The notes under the pieces are model-generated. The model was given only the letters and a program-made list of their open reading frames with translations, ran no database searches and was not told the DNA's origin. Shown in pieces: positions 1 through 10,770 of a stretch of 64,000 nt of DNA. Position 1 is the first letter of the stretch. Each line of letters opens with the position of its first letter. The stretch covers positions 22,097 to 86,096 of the forward strand of contig WEDG01005426.1 of NCBI GenBank assembly GCA_017591395.1, written 5' to 3'. A program made the position numbers and the translations under genes. This DNA is from Schistocephalus solidus. Its lineage: Eukaryota > Platyhelminthes > Cestoda > Diphyllobothriidea > Diphyllobothriidae.

Positions 1-1640
1 CGCTACGAGAAAAACATTTTTCGGCCTAGAAATTGCAACTAAATACAATTAGATACTAACCTTGATGGCATGCATTTGGTTGTGGAGAGGGTTGTCGGGA
101 TCCGATTTACAGCTCTTTTCAGTAGAGCTATGTCACACCCTTTCCAACTGCCATTTACGATGTTTACCATTTTTATGACTGAGTAAAATATCATAAATAC
201 GCGAGATCTCAGCCCCTGATACTGAAAACCAGAACTTTTTGTCGCAAATATGAATTTTCCACATCTTTTGAAAATCACAACTTAGTTCACTTTATTTTCG
301 CACAATAATTCGAGAGGATGACAGGTTTTGGTATAACTAATAATTCATATCCTTTGCTCTTTCCCCTAGGTCTGCTAAATAAAATCCTCAAAGGGATTTT
401 TTGTCAGGGCTGACATTTTTTTAAACTTTAACTGGGAAATCATGCCTGTTTTACAATTTTTCCAATTTTTATTGCAAAATTCACAAGTTTTCATCAACAC
501 CTAAGCACAATTTCATTAAAAATGAAAACGAAAGGTTCGTGTTACTTGGCAGGTGTTTCATTTTTCGCACATGCTTACGAAACACCGATTTTCATATAGC
601 ATCTATAGACGTTTTCGCATTTGCAATGCGGGTATCATGTGCGAAATAACTCCTGAGGCTAGAGCACATTTTCATAACTCAACTATTCCATGACCTTTAA
701 TGCTTTGAACAAATTCAGTCAAGAGGGGGGAGGGGGTACTGAAACATTGACCAAGAGGTCGCGATGTGCAGGTTAGCACGGTTTTATCAGTGGCGCCACC
801 AGTGAATTAATCTGTTTTAACCACAAATGCGCACGCATTTCCGAGCAGGTGTTGGTAGCTTAATGCTAGAAACCGTACCAAGTTATAGATTAAAATGTAG
901 CACCACCCCCCCCCCCGGTTCAACTTTTCGATTCACGCAGTCCAAAATGTGCACATAATCCAATTAGTGACCAAACACTGATGTTTGCCTCTCTCTAGCT
1001 GGATTTAGAATCAGTAGCTCGGTTTTCTTATCGTTGCGCTCGTAAAAGTCTCATCAAATTAGAGCTTCAATAAGGTGTACTTGTTTTTTTTTCTGGTCGG
1101 ATGTTACATCTCCCCCACACCTAAACTTATTTTTTGACCTATGAAACGAAAAAGCAGGCTCAAAAAGCATAGTTTGTTGACCCCGAAAGGCTTATAAGTT
1201 TGAAGAGATGGGTTGGAAAACAATCTAATTTGGTCTCGTGTCTAAACATCTGCCAGTTTCGTTGACAAACGGTTGTCTTCCAGTCGGTAATTTTTGAATG
1301 TTGTTGGATCAGTTTCATCGTTTCGTTTGTCGCTTCTGTCTGTCTAATGATCGATTCTGCTGTTACAATCATGTATGCAGTTTTATCACCTGCAACTTTT
1401 TCTAATGATGTGTTACATGGAGTAAGAGCCAATAAACGTATTGCTCCAGTGATCGTTTCGTCGTCGTCGTCGTATACTCTTTTTTCTTAAACTTTTGAAT
1501 CTTTTATCTTCAAGAAGTAACATACTATAGGTGATGCAGCATGTGGAAGTACGAATTCATATGACCAATAAATATTGTTATTGAGATGGACTTAGATCGA
1601 CGATCTCCTGAATTTACACCTAATGTTCTGCCATTTTAAG
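1..1640. other. No gene recognised
   Basis: No open stretch here looks coding and no repeat family was recognised. Small landmarks are a run of about 11 C near 905-915, a G-rich run near 725-737 and a short (CGT)n near 1456-1474. The missing first exon(s) of the cytochrome b561 gene could lie here or before the window, but no segment with the expected HP-x-x-M heme-ligand motif followed by a donor was seen. Confidence 0.5.
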
Positions 1641-1647
1641 CCACCGC

Positions 1648-1755
1648 GGTAGTTCGACCGCCGTAGTCGGACGATGTCCACCGTATGCTTCATAGAAGGG
1701 TGGTGCAGGGACGGTGACTTGCGCGTAGATTAGTTTTAAGTGACAGTAGGCTTCA
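1648..1755 (-). repeat. SINE-like repeat copy 1 (5'-truncated)
   Basis: Tail half only of the dispersed repeat described at 8203-8577. The cores GTCCACCGTATGCTTC and GGGACGGTGACTTGCGCG are shared with the other copies. Strand is given so that the tRNA-like head would be 5'; the head is missing in this copy. Confidence 0.7.
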
Positions 1756-2283
1756 GAGCCAGCAGGGCATCGCTGTCACGGGCTAGGCAAGATAAGAGAA
1801 TTTCCCGTTTCCCTTGGACACAGATGAAACTCTTGTCAAAGTGCGTACTTTGAACTACTAGCAGCCATTATTGAATAATACTTAAGATGGAAGCATAAGC
1901 TCAGTTTGAGAGACAGTTCACGCGCCTATGATATAACAGCTGTCGTCAGTGTAATCGTCTCTATTCTGCGCGCTAAAAATGTGTCTTCTAACACAACCAC
2001 AATTTGCTTGAACTAAATTTGGCCAGAAATGCGAGTCTGATACATGTAACGTCGAATACTTACACAGAGGAACATCGTGTTGTTCGTAAAAAACGAATGA
2101 ATATTGGACAAACTATAGGGGTAGGCTGTTAAAGTCCGTTTTGGGGAGCTATTTTTTCTGGCCCTAGGAATCCCTATAGCTCCCTCTAACATTAGAAAAT
2201 TTTTATTGGGGGGGGGATTTTGCCAATTACGTGCTGCATAATCTGCCTAAACAGAGTGTTTTCTGCATATTCCCTCTTTACAG

Positions 2284-2474
2284 CCCTACTTGTCTACAGA
2301 GTATTTCCGGGCTGCGCTAAGATTGGGCTGAAAATCCTGCATGCTGTTCTCCTCGTGGCAAGTCTAGTCATCGGAGCGGTCGGCATGCGTGCAGCCTACA
2401 ACCCCGGCAAAGGCACACCATATAGTCTGCACAGCTGGATTGGAATCATCGCATTTACGCTCTACGGCTTGCAG
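2284..2474 (+). CDS. Cytochrome b561 exon: central helices with two heme His
   Basis: Acceptor CTCTTTACAG lies just before 2284 and the donor is CAG|GTTCTT at 2475. It encodes LLVYRVF through YGLQ, including KILHAVLL and PYSLHSWIG. An earlier AG at about 2265 would lengthen the exon by six residues; the 2284 acceptor is preferred for its pyrimidine tract and because ALLVYRVF begins there in the family. Confidence 0.85.
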
Positions 2475-5400
2475 GTTCTTGAAGACTTTCTGCGCATGAA
2501 CTGCGCTTTTTTGAATCTAGGAGAGAACTGTTTATTCAAAATATCCTTGACAGTGTTGTAATGCATTGGCCTGAGCGTCAGGGAGAGGGCATAAGTATGT
2601 TGTTGTGGCCGAGCACAACACATGCAACGCATTTGGGTCACTCAGTCTGATTGTGTGGGGCATTCTTACAGTCGTTAATTATGGAATTTCGTTGTCGTTA
2701 GGGACCAACGTTTCCATGTAATAAACTACCATAAACGTTTTTTTCCAGTTTCTTAATGGAAATCTGACCATAAATTTGACTTTTATTACGCTCTGTAATC
2801 AAAAAAGGTCTGTTCATAGTTTTGTTAAGCTCAAACTAAAAATCAGATCTTATTAGCACTCTTGAAACTTCTCTGTTTGAGGATAGAAAAGAGGATTTAA
2901 GGCCTTTGAACGCTACAGACTGATCAATAACAGTTCGGTTACCGAACCTTTGAATTTTCTACTAGGTAAGGATACTCCGTTTACTTGCAGCATTTCAGAA
3001 GATGAAAAGCTGAACTTATGTACCGAGGTGAAATGTCTACTATTTGCACAAACCTTTTTACTGAAATCACTGCTGATAAGAATATAGCACCTTATCAGCT
3101 ATTTGCAGTATTTTCTTGTCATGAAACCTCCCTTATATTCAGTCGCTGAATAGGTGTCTGTTATTGTGATGTCTGGCGTACGGTGTTTGAAAATTTTTAT
3201 ATCATGTTTCTGGTAAAAAATCAGGTTCAAATAACATCGTTCTTTTTCCTTATATCGGATTGTAATGCTTGTTACCTCTTTTCTAAAGCGAATACTTGAG
3301 TCCTTATTGTATTATTAAAATAAGTGCAGGACCGCAATTGAACTCTTGAGATCGCCCAGACGTCAGAAATAAAAGGAGAGCAGGGAAATAAATCGTCCGC
3401 ATGGAGCCGTTATAACAATTCAATTGTCAGTTTTCTATGATTTTAAATAAGTTTTCAGATCGATGTGTTTGGGCGGGAATCGTATGTCGGTTAACCAAGT
3501 CCATGTTGATGCTTCTAGAGTCGAAACAATCATCCCCTTTCGGACTGTAATCTTAGTGACACGGAATGGTCCGCCTTGAAATTGTATGCTAATTTTTAGG
3601 ACAACTTGACACCACGACACATCTATTTTACACACACGCGTGCGTGATGCCAATTTTCGTTGGCTATGGTCTGTATGATTGTTAGAACAGTTAATATATT
3701 ATATATTTCAGCTTTTTAATTTCCACAGAAATTATTTTTTTGATTGTATCAGATCACTTTATTCGAGGGTTTATTGGCATAGACCGAAATTTGGTATGAA
3801 TATTTGGGCCCAAGTTCGTCAGCCACCGCTGAATAATCGAGTAATATTCACAAGCTGCCAACAGGCAGTCAGTAGTATAATTTATTAAATTACTCATCAT
3901 ATTGGCAGCACAGGTATTAACTAAAAGCCCAGACATGTGTTCCGCCGATATTCTGCCGCTGCATGACTGGCCGTTGGTAGCTCGTGGATATTACGTGGTT
4001 ACCCTGCGGTGGCTAATTGACTTCGGGTCAAATATTTATATCAAATTTCGGTCTGTATCTATAGGCCCTTGAATATACTGATCTGCTCCAAAATACAAAT
4101 TAATTTTGGAGGAAATTAAGAAGCTGCAATTTAAAACTGCAGTATTTGTCAGAAAGCACACAGGGAATGCTGGGGAACCCACTAGTGAGTCAAACCCCTC
4201 TCAGCTGCGTCATGCAGCGGCAGAATATCGGCAAATACGTGTCTGGGCATTTAGCTAGTACCTGTGCTGACAATAGGGGGAATAATTTAACAAAAAATGT
4301 ATTTTATAAGATAGGTCACACTAGATTATTTGGCCGAGCTTAAATGGCCTTTGCTTTTCATACTCATTGCCTGTGAGGGCAACAGACTAGTAACATGATT
4401 TCGTGTTTTGCATTATAAGCTTCGTCTTCCCATTTGTTCGATTTCCAAATCGATAAACGAAACCATCGATGTTTCATTTTGCTCACTTCCAAGACTACTT
4501 TTGAAGCAAGCACAATTTCAGTAGGGACCTAAATTACGTCCTAACCTCAAAATCATATTTGCGTAGAACTTCACTGTAGGCTGCCAAACGAGCAACGCAA
4601 AGTAACAATTGTTTCCGTAAAAACGGCGGCATTTATTTAATCTACCAAAACTTCCGAATTATACCCAAATTATACCAAGGTCACAGTTATTAATTAAGAT
4701 TTCTTCAGTAAGAAATGTTCAATGCCATCAGTGTGCTAAGTACTATTGATATGAAAAGTTTTATTTGGAAAATATCCATTTTTTGGTAGAGGTTCTCTAC
4801 CAAAAGTTTTCAATTTTTTTACAAGCTTGGATAATATTTGCGAAACTGTATGGTGTCCGTTTAAGTACGTTTTGTCCTTTTGAAAATTCACAGTGCAATC
4901 ACAGTACTATCCTTCATTCAATTTTGTTCGGTCTTGCGCTGTTTAAGGAAGTCTTGTTCGCAGTCACTGTAATTCGGTCAGGAGTTATCTGGAATAGAAA
5001 CTCCTAGATGCCCATTTGGCTTTTTAACTTAGTGTGTTGCTAGCGTTCAATACAAAAGCGATAAATTTTTTCTGCTAATAAAAGAAGCCCCATGAGTTGG
5101 ATTTTATTTGAATGAATTCACATCTAACATCGCAATAGGTAGTGCGTCACTGCTAGGTAATTAGAATGTTAAATGCTTTGACCTTAACAAAAAAGTTTTA
5201 AAATTATTTTCATAAAAACCTTCTTTTGTTCTTTTCATCTTTTGGGTTTCAGTGGCTGATCGGCTTTATTGTCTTCCTTTTACCACGAATTTCGGCGAAA
5301 GTTCGCACCAAGTTGCTGCCCACTCACGTGGCTGTCGGCGTTATAATCTTCGTTTTCACTATCGTTGCCGTTCTTACCGGAATCAACGAAAAGAATTTCT

Positions 5401-7545
5401 TTCCAGGAGAGTAAGTTTTCTTGTTGCCTACTTTTACATTCATGTCACGTTTTCTTGAATTAGATGTGAATATGCAAACTGACTCGGCAATTTCGCTCAC
5501 TGACATTGGCGCAAAAATTTGCTCACTCACGCGCTTGATATATGTCAGTCAGTCTTAGCATTGAATATGGACGTGAAGCGGTTATCGAGTTTGTCAACAG
5601 ACTGCATCAGGCAGTGTGCGACTCGCGTATTTGCTACCTCTCACATGAATGTTGGTATCGTGAACATCCCTGAGTCTCTTTGAATGGGCTAATACCTGAG
5701 AGTTGGCATAATTCCTCCCCAATGCCGCTGTATGTTCAGCTATCCCCGTTTTGATTCATCACAAACATTTGGGTCATATTTATGCTTCGCCCGCAACTGC
5801 GGTAACTTGCTCCAGACCTTTTTTGACATCGGGCCGGTATTTCTTTGTGACCTGTGTCGCTCTTACCCTTTTTAACGGCAGGGATAGTGTGCAACCCAGA
5901 TTTTACCGCACCCTGACCATCCCCCCGAAAAGAGAGATCGTAAAACCACATAGCTTGGAGCAAATTAATGTGACAGTTAACAGAGGAGTCGTTGGACACC
6001 CAGGCCTTACTGTATGATCGTCGCCTCGGTGCACGGCCTCAAATTTGAAGATGCGCCCCGATCTGCGCGGCATTGTTTGCTACCTCCGACATAGAGTCCA
6101 ACCTTCGCATGACCAATTGATTCTCTTGCATTCCCGTTTGTAGCCGTCGGTCGGTTTCCCCAAGGTAGCTGCAACTCCCGCAGCTGCACTGAAATCAGTA
6201 CAGAGCAACCAATAGCTCCTGTATATTATATTCTTTTGGCCGCATCATACCCCAGCAGATTTTTCGAGCATTCCTATTCCGAGTGGTGGGAGGGGTCTAG
6301 CCCAGGGCTTACGGAATGCGTCGCCCCGATTTCGGACAACTAAGCTCTTCTTTCAGCTGTCTTTTTCTTTCGGGTTCGTCTGACGAATGCTCATGGATAG
6401 CCGTTGGCTCTGAAGATTCCCCAGAGGAGCTAATCTAATCCATTTTGACAGCTTGCGTGTTGCAATGAGTTTCAACCCATCGGTACGGCCTGCGTATACA
6501 TTTTTTTTGTTTTGCAGTGGGTGTTTACTGTTGTAACTGGGCAGTTGCAGCGTGTTCGGTGGTTTCTGTAGACAAACGTCAGTTTACAGTCCAGTTGGCG
6601 GCAACCGAGAACATCAAGATCCGGACGGATCGAGTTCAGTTGTTATTTGGAGTAGTTAATTTTTATTCCACTAGATTACGATAAATCCGTCCACCGAGAG
6701 GCGCGCCCAAAACTTCGGTTTGTTCTCCTCAAACACTCGTCCTCCCTACAGTTTTTGCAGAACCGCCTTCGTAACTAGACCAGAAATTGGTAAACCCATC
6801 AGGGTGCCCTTGATTTTATCATATGTGCTCATTCGAAGTTGAATAATGTCTTGAGGAAGTGCCCTATGAGTTCTATGAGATCCACACCATTGACTTATGC
6901 AGGCCTTATTTCATAGCCGGGTTCAGCTGGCAGGACAATGTGAGGACGACAGAAGGTAGGATCGGGCGCAGTGGCTTACAATGCTGAACAGTTGGTTTGA
7001 GCGTTCCACGGATAAAATGGTCCCTCCACAATCTACCAGGTTTAACCCTTATAATGCAACCAAAATACAGTGCAGGAAAATAGATTCTTCACCATTGTGT
7101 TCACACCGTTTTATGTTTGAATTCTCTTCTTTATCTTGTGATAGTTACTTCCTGGTCAAAATGACTGATTAAAGTTTTTGGCGAAAAGGCTGGACTCGAC
7201 GTACAAATCGCTCTCACTGTCGTACGTAGAGCAGAATTTGCGAATACTTTTCGTCTATTTTTGGGCCGAGATGTTCACCGTGATTAATGTTTACCAATTG
7301 TCTGTGTATTCATGCATGCATCTTCCTGTCCAAACTTGCTATTTGTCACACTTACGCTTTCTATTTTTTTATTCAATTACCCCTTTATCTCTTTGATTTT
7401 TGCCTTATTTAGTTATGCAGCGTTGCCCCCCGCAGCTAGAGTTGGAAATGCTGTTGGACTCCTTGTGATATCATTCGGTTCTCTAGTAATCTATCTGCTC
7501 TACCGCAACGACTACGCACGAAAGGAATCTCCACCTTTAACGTAA
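2284..7545 (+). CDS. Cytochrome b561 (transmembrane ascorbate-dependent electron carrier), 5'-partial
   Basis: Cytochromes b561 carry electrons from cytosolic ascorbate across vesicle or plasma membranes through two b hemes, to monodehydroascorbate or ferric iron. Three exons are joined: 2284-2474, 5253-5410 and 7413-7545 (stop included). Phases agree: exon 1 starts with two bases of a split Ala codon, the first junction is phase 0, and the second splits GA|T. Family landmarks in order are LLVYRVF, a heme-ligand His in KILHAVLL, the signature YSLHSWIGI, WLIGF, a third ligand His in LPTHVAVG, and a hydrophobic last helix in GLLVISFGSLVIYLLY followed by a short polar tail. The exon with the first transmembrane helix and the first His (HPxxM) was not found, so the true start is unknown. 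Acceptors are pyrimidine-rich (CTCTTTACAG, GGGTTTCAG, CTTATTTAG). Family identification is secure from these motifs; which b561 paralogue is not. Confidence 0.87.
2475..5252 (+). other. Cytochrome b561 intron
   Basis: A 2.8-kb intron (GT...TTTCAG). Its only recognised content is the fold-back repeat at 3868-4310. The rest is AT-rich with no supported coding. Confidence 0.6.
3868..4310. repeat. Fold-back (inverted-repeat) element, family C
   Basis: Two arms of about 105-115 bp, at roughly 3868-3975 and 4195-4310, are reverse complements at roughly 80-85% by eye. For example GATATTCTGCCGCTGCATGA in the left arm meets TCATGCAGCGGCAGAATATC in the right, and GCACAGGTATTAACTAA meets TTAGCTAGTACCTGTGC. 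About 220 bp separate the arms. Related single arms occur near 39740-39900 and 42895-43050, so this is a dispersed family. It could be a MITE-type element or two inverted copies of one repeat; no protein is encoded. Confidence 0.65.
5253..5410 (+). CDS. Cytochrome b561 exon: fourth-helix heme His
   Basis: Acceptor TTGGGTTTCAG, donor GA|GTAAGT. It begins WLIGF and contains LPTHVAVGVIIF with a heme-ligand His at the start of a helix. It ends near FFPGE, the loop before the last helix. Confidence 0.87.
5411..7412 (+). other. Cytochrome b561 intron
   Basis: A 2.0-kb intron from GTAAGT to TTATTTAG. The segment about 5870-6350 is somewhat GC-richer than its surroundings and has open stretches on both strands, but no family was recognised. 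Confidence 0.5.
7413..7545 (+). CDS. Cytochrome b561 terminal exon
   Basis: It starts with the third base of a split Asp codon, encodes the last transmembrane helix (GLLVISFGSLVIYLLY) and a short basic/polar cytosolic tail, and ends in TAA at 7543-7545. Confidence 0.87.
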
Positions 7546-7644
7546 ACGAGGGTTTTCTCAAAAGGTTCAATGTCTTTAAAATACCGAAGTGTTCTTAACA
7601 ATGGTATTATCCTCATGCTTATTTTAAAGCATTCTTCATAATCA

Positions 7645-7650
7645 AATAAA
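7645..7650 (+). terminator. Polyadenylation signal AATAAA
   Basis: AATAAA lies 100 nt after the cytochrome b561 stop codon on the same strand, in AT-rich sequence. Its position fits the 3' end of this transcript. Confidence 0.65.
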
Positions 7651-8202
7651 TCCATCTTTTAACGCATACTCTTGTCGGAATCTCTTTGGTTTATAAAGGG
7701 TTCAGAAGAAGATACTAGCGCTGGAACAAGAAGTTCCGTTTCGGATGCTCACTCAAAACCACCATCAGCTCTCGAGATCACTGCGGGGGGTCGTATTTGA
7801 TGCGACGATTGGTTGTCAGTCCGCGTCTGAGCCGGTAACTGCCATGGTTTCATCATCTGTGTTGGATGTTGGTTCGCTGTCACTGGAATTGTTGGTCACA
7901 ATTTCGACAAAATCAGGTCTCTTTTGAATAAATGATAGGCTTGCAGCGAGGATTTGTTTGAGTTGTTATCTGGAAATCCCTAAAATGTCATCCATGTCAG
8001 GACCATTAGATCGCTGTTCATCAAGAAAAAGATAATTCTTTGGATTGTCATAGTGCTGAAAAAATACCCAAACATAAATGGGAAAGTCAGTTGGCAAACG
8101 CATGATTTCAGTGTCTCATCAACAGGCCGTTACAATTACATGAGGGATGGAATCATTAGCTATGTACAGAATTTATGCGTCTTGGGTATGTGTGTGTGTG
8201 TG
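7651..8202. other. Intergenic, nothing recognised
   Basis: Between the cytochrome b561 3' end and the first full SINE-like copy. A short (TG)n run at 8188-8202 abuts the repeat. Confidence 0.5.
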
Positions 8203-8577
8203 CCCCCTAAACGGGCCACGCGGTAGATGCGTTGGACCAACACGGGGGCCACATTAGGGCACGGCAGGCGTTATTAGGGTTGCGCTCCCATAACAAATGC
8301 CGAACATGGAGGTGTGGTGGCACGCCAAGGGGTGGCTAGGACTTAGGGGACCCGGCCGCGCCAGCCACCTGCGTCCTCTCCCGCCTCCGGTCTTCTTGAC
8401 TCTGTCTTGACACCGGGCTAAGGTGGGGGAGGAGGAGAGAGTGCGGTAGATGCAGCGCAAGTCTACTATCACTAAACTAAATCACGCGCACGTCACCATC
8501 CCTGCTCCACTTTCCCATGGAGCATACGGTGGACATCGTCGGACTACGACGGCCGAACTGTTGTGTCGTGTGAGTGG
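8203..8577 (+). repeat. SINE-like repeat copy 2 (full length)
   Basis: About 370 bp. The 5' head reads GGGCCACGCGGTAGATGCG, resembling a tRNA D-arm / pol III A box, and about 50 nt on comes GGGTTGCGCTCCC, resembling a T-arm / B box (GGGTTCGAATCCC). The body includes GGTCTTCTTGACTCTGTC and the tail ends in GCATACGGTGGACATCGTC, ACGGCCGAACTG and a TGTCGTGTG-type simple repeat. At least eleven copies on both strands lie in this window. The tRNA origin is inference; the repeat family itself is directly visible. Confidence 0.8.
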
Positions 8578-8659
8578 GGGGTTGATGTGAAGTCATACTC
8601 ATCGTTTCCACACCACCTACAAGGCGCAGTCGGCGTTTTGAGGAAGTTGGAGCGTGGAA

Positions 8660-9800
8660 ACCGTAAATTACTTATGTGACTTTATACGGGAAACTAACTG
8701 ACGCAATGCACACAAAACGTCCAGTTTCTCTGCAACGGTCAACTCTACAGGTAAATAGACGGGATGGCGATGGGATCACCCGCTCGGAACATTTCTCGAA
8801 AAACGTCTCCATGGGCAAGGTGCAACAAGCTTACCTCGAGGATACTATCAATGACCTTGATTTTTATGCTCGATACATAGACGATATATTTTGCCTGACA
8901 AGCAGAACCACTGATATTGATGGGCTAGTCTAAACGTTTACAAAGGCACACCCCTCACTAAACATTTCTGCCGACACTGAGGCAAAAAATGAAATCGTAT
9001 TCCTCGACGTTCTCTGCGTACAGACAAGACGATGGGTCTATCCAACGTAAAATATTCCGAAAGAAAACCTGTACGGGAAAATACATTAACTTTCACAGTT
9101 TTTTCCCTTAAGCTAAAACGAAATTTAATACAGGGATTGGTGACCAGAGCGCGACGCATCTGCTCTCAGAAGAGCTCCATCAAATACAGAATACACTCCG
9201 CGAAAACGGTTATCCGGATAGATTCATCCTCCTGAATAGTAAGGAGCGTACCGCAGAGCCTGTGTTTGTCACTGCAGGAAAGAAAGGGTTATTTTAAATC
9301 CTACCTTTTCTAGGGGATGCAGCAAGCAAAGTATTAAGACGTTTAAGGACGGTTATCACTAGTGCTTTCCCAGCGGCGAACTTGAGGGTATTCTTCGCAA
9401 ACTCCACCCTCGTACAGTTGGGAGGTAAAGACCGACTACCATTGCAGGCCACATCGATGTGTATATAATCATGTAGAGGAGCAGGATATATTGACCGAAC
9501 AAAGGGGCATCTGGAGAAGAGAGTACGCGAAACACATGTCTGCCTGGCTAGGAAAAAATGAAAATCGATCAATTTCATGATCAATTTCTCGCACATTTTA
9601 TCGAAACGCACCACCAGTTTGACGCAAAAGAAGCCTTATAATTATCTACCGGGTACCAGCACTCTACTCTAAAGGCCTACACAAACGAGGGCTCGCAACA
9701 GCCGAGGCCGTGGTGATTCGATTAGCGAACCCAACGCTTCGCTGTCAGCAGGCGTTGGCGCAAGCAATCGGTCTTCCCTGGAAAACTCCAAGTGGTACTA
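8660..9800 (+). mobile_element. Penelope-like retroelement, 3' half (RT core to GIY-YIG), degenerate
   Basis: Penelope-like elements encode a reverse transcriptase followed by a GIY-YIG endonuclease. Frameshifted pieces appear in family order: MGSPLGTFL near 8775, FYARYIDDIF (catalytic DD) at about 8865-8892, HPSLNISADTEA and FLDVL near 8946-9015, KYINFHSFFPLK and LVTRARRICSQ to about 9170, ELHQIQNTLRENGYP near 9180, and FPAANLRVFFANSTLV near 9370. Then CIYNHV and, in another frame, AGYIDRTKGHLEKRV near 9480-9520, a GIY-YIG-type segment, and LATAEAVVIRLANPTL near 9695-9745. At least four frame changes mean it cannot make a protein. The N-terminal half of RT is missing; a different copy at 40.9 kb holds that half. 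Confidence 0.8.
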
Positions 9801-9969
9801 AAACGTCACCCTCACACCCGGACAACTGTCACATGCGGTCCGCGTATTCGACGCACAGACAGCGCTCACAAAGAATCCTCCCTCCGCTCCGCACTCCAAC
9901 GTCCTCAACACGCCGACTACACCATGCAGGTGGCGTGGGAACGATGAGTAAGACTAAACATCACAACCC

Positions 9970-10218
9970 ACGCACACGGCAGTTCAACCGTCGATTTCGA
10001 CGAGGTCCACCGTAAGCTCCACACCAGGTGGTGCAGGGACGGTGACTTGCGCGTGAATTAGTTTAAGTGATAGCAGCCTTGCGCTGCAGCTACCGCACTC
10101 TCTCCTCCTCCCCCACCTGAGCCCGGTGTCAAGACAGAGTCAAGAAGACCGGAGATGGGAGAGGGCGCAGGTGGCTGGCGCGGCCGGAGCCGCCCCTGGG
10201 CGTGCCACCACACCTGGC
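9970..10218 (-). repeat. SINE-like repeat copy 3 (5'-truncated)
   Basis: About 250 bp of the family described at 8203. The tail and body are present (GTCCACCGTAAGCTCC; CCCGGTGTCAAGACAGAGTC) and the copy stops at GGGCGTGCCACCACACCTGG, so the tRNA-like head is absent. Confidence 0.75.
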
Positions 10219-10261
10219 TTGGATCCCACGGAGTGGGGGTGCCATAAAGATCACATTAAAA

Positions 10262-10770
10262 AAGGAGCCATTGCAACCTGACTCTCAGTCCGCTAGTCAG
10301 CCACTCCACACAAAACACACATTGGGCTGACCATGCGGTCCGAGTTATCCCGTCAGTTGGCAACCTTCCAAGCCATGGCTTTTAGCGCACCGTGATAGTT
10401 TCAAGCGCGTCAGATTGTTTATAGTGAGGAATATTCGCTGAGCTGTTGACCTCACTCTCTCCCCCACCCTCACAGTCAGACTAATGTCCGAGCCGGTCAG
10501 GTGCCTGATGTGGGAGTGGGCGCATTGGCTGACGGATCGGCGTACCCGTCTTTGCGCGCCACAGCACGACCTGGCCCCCATAACGCACACGCCAGGATTC
10601 ACTAACTCAGGGGATATGGAGGAGCCATCGCCGTCTGACTCCCAGTCCACTGGTCAGCCACTCGACACACACAGCACATACACTGAGCCGACGTCGTGGT
10701 CTGGTGTAATCGTCAGATTGGCAGCCTTCCCAGCCACGGTTTCTAGGAAACCGTGATATACTCAGGTACA
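10262..10770. repeat. Pair of ~150-bp direct repeats before the LINE cluster
   Basis: The blocks about 10262-10412 and 10616-10765 share an ordered set of motifs: GGAGCCAT, CTGACTC then CAGTCC, GTCAGCCACTC then ACACA, TTGGCA then CCTTCC, and AGCCA then ACCGTGATA. Spacing is about 354 bp. They could be untranslated-end sequence of a LINE or an unrelated duplication; no coding is supported. Confidence 0.55.

Noticed and set aside
8203..8300. Functional tRNA gene
   Set aside because: The A- and B-box-like blocks belong to a repeat present many times; no complete cloverleaf with an acceptor stem could be formed by eye.
10484..10756. 90-codon + strand ORF
   Set aside because: It lies across one of two ~150-bp direct repeats and is not conserved in frame between them.
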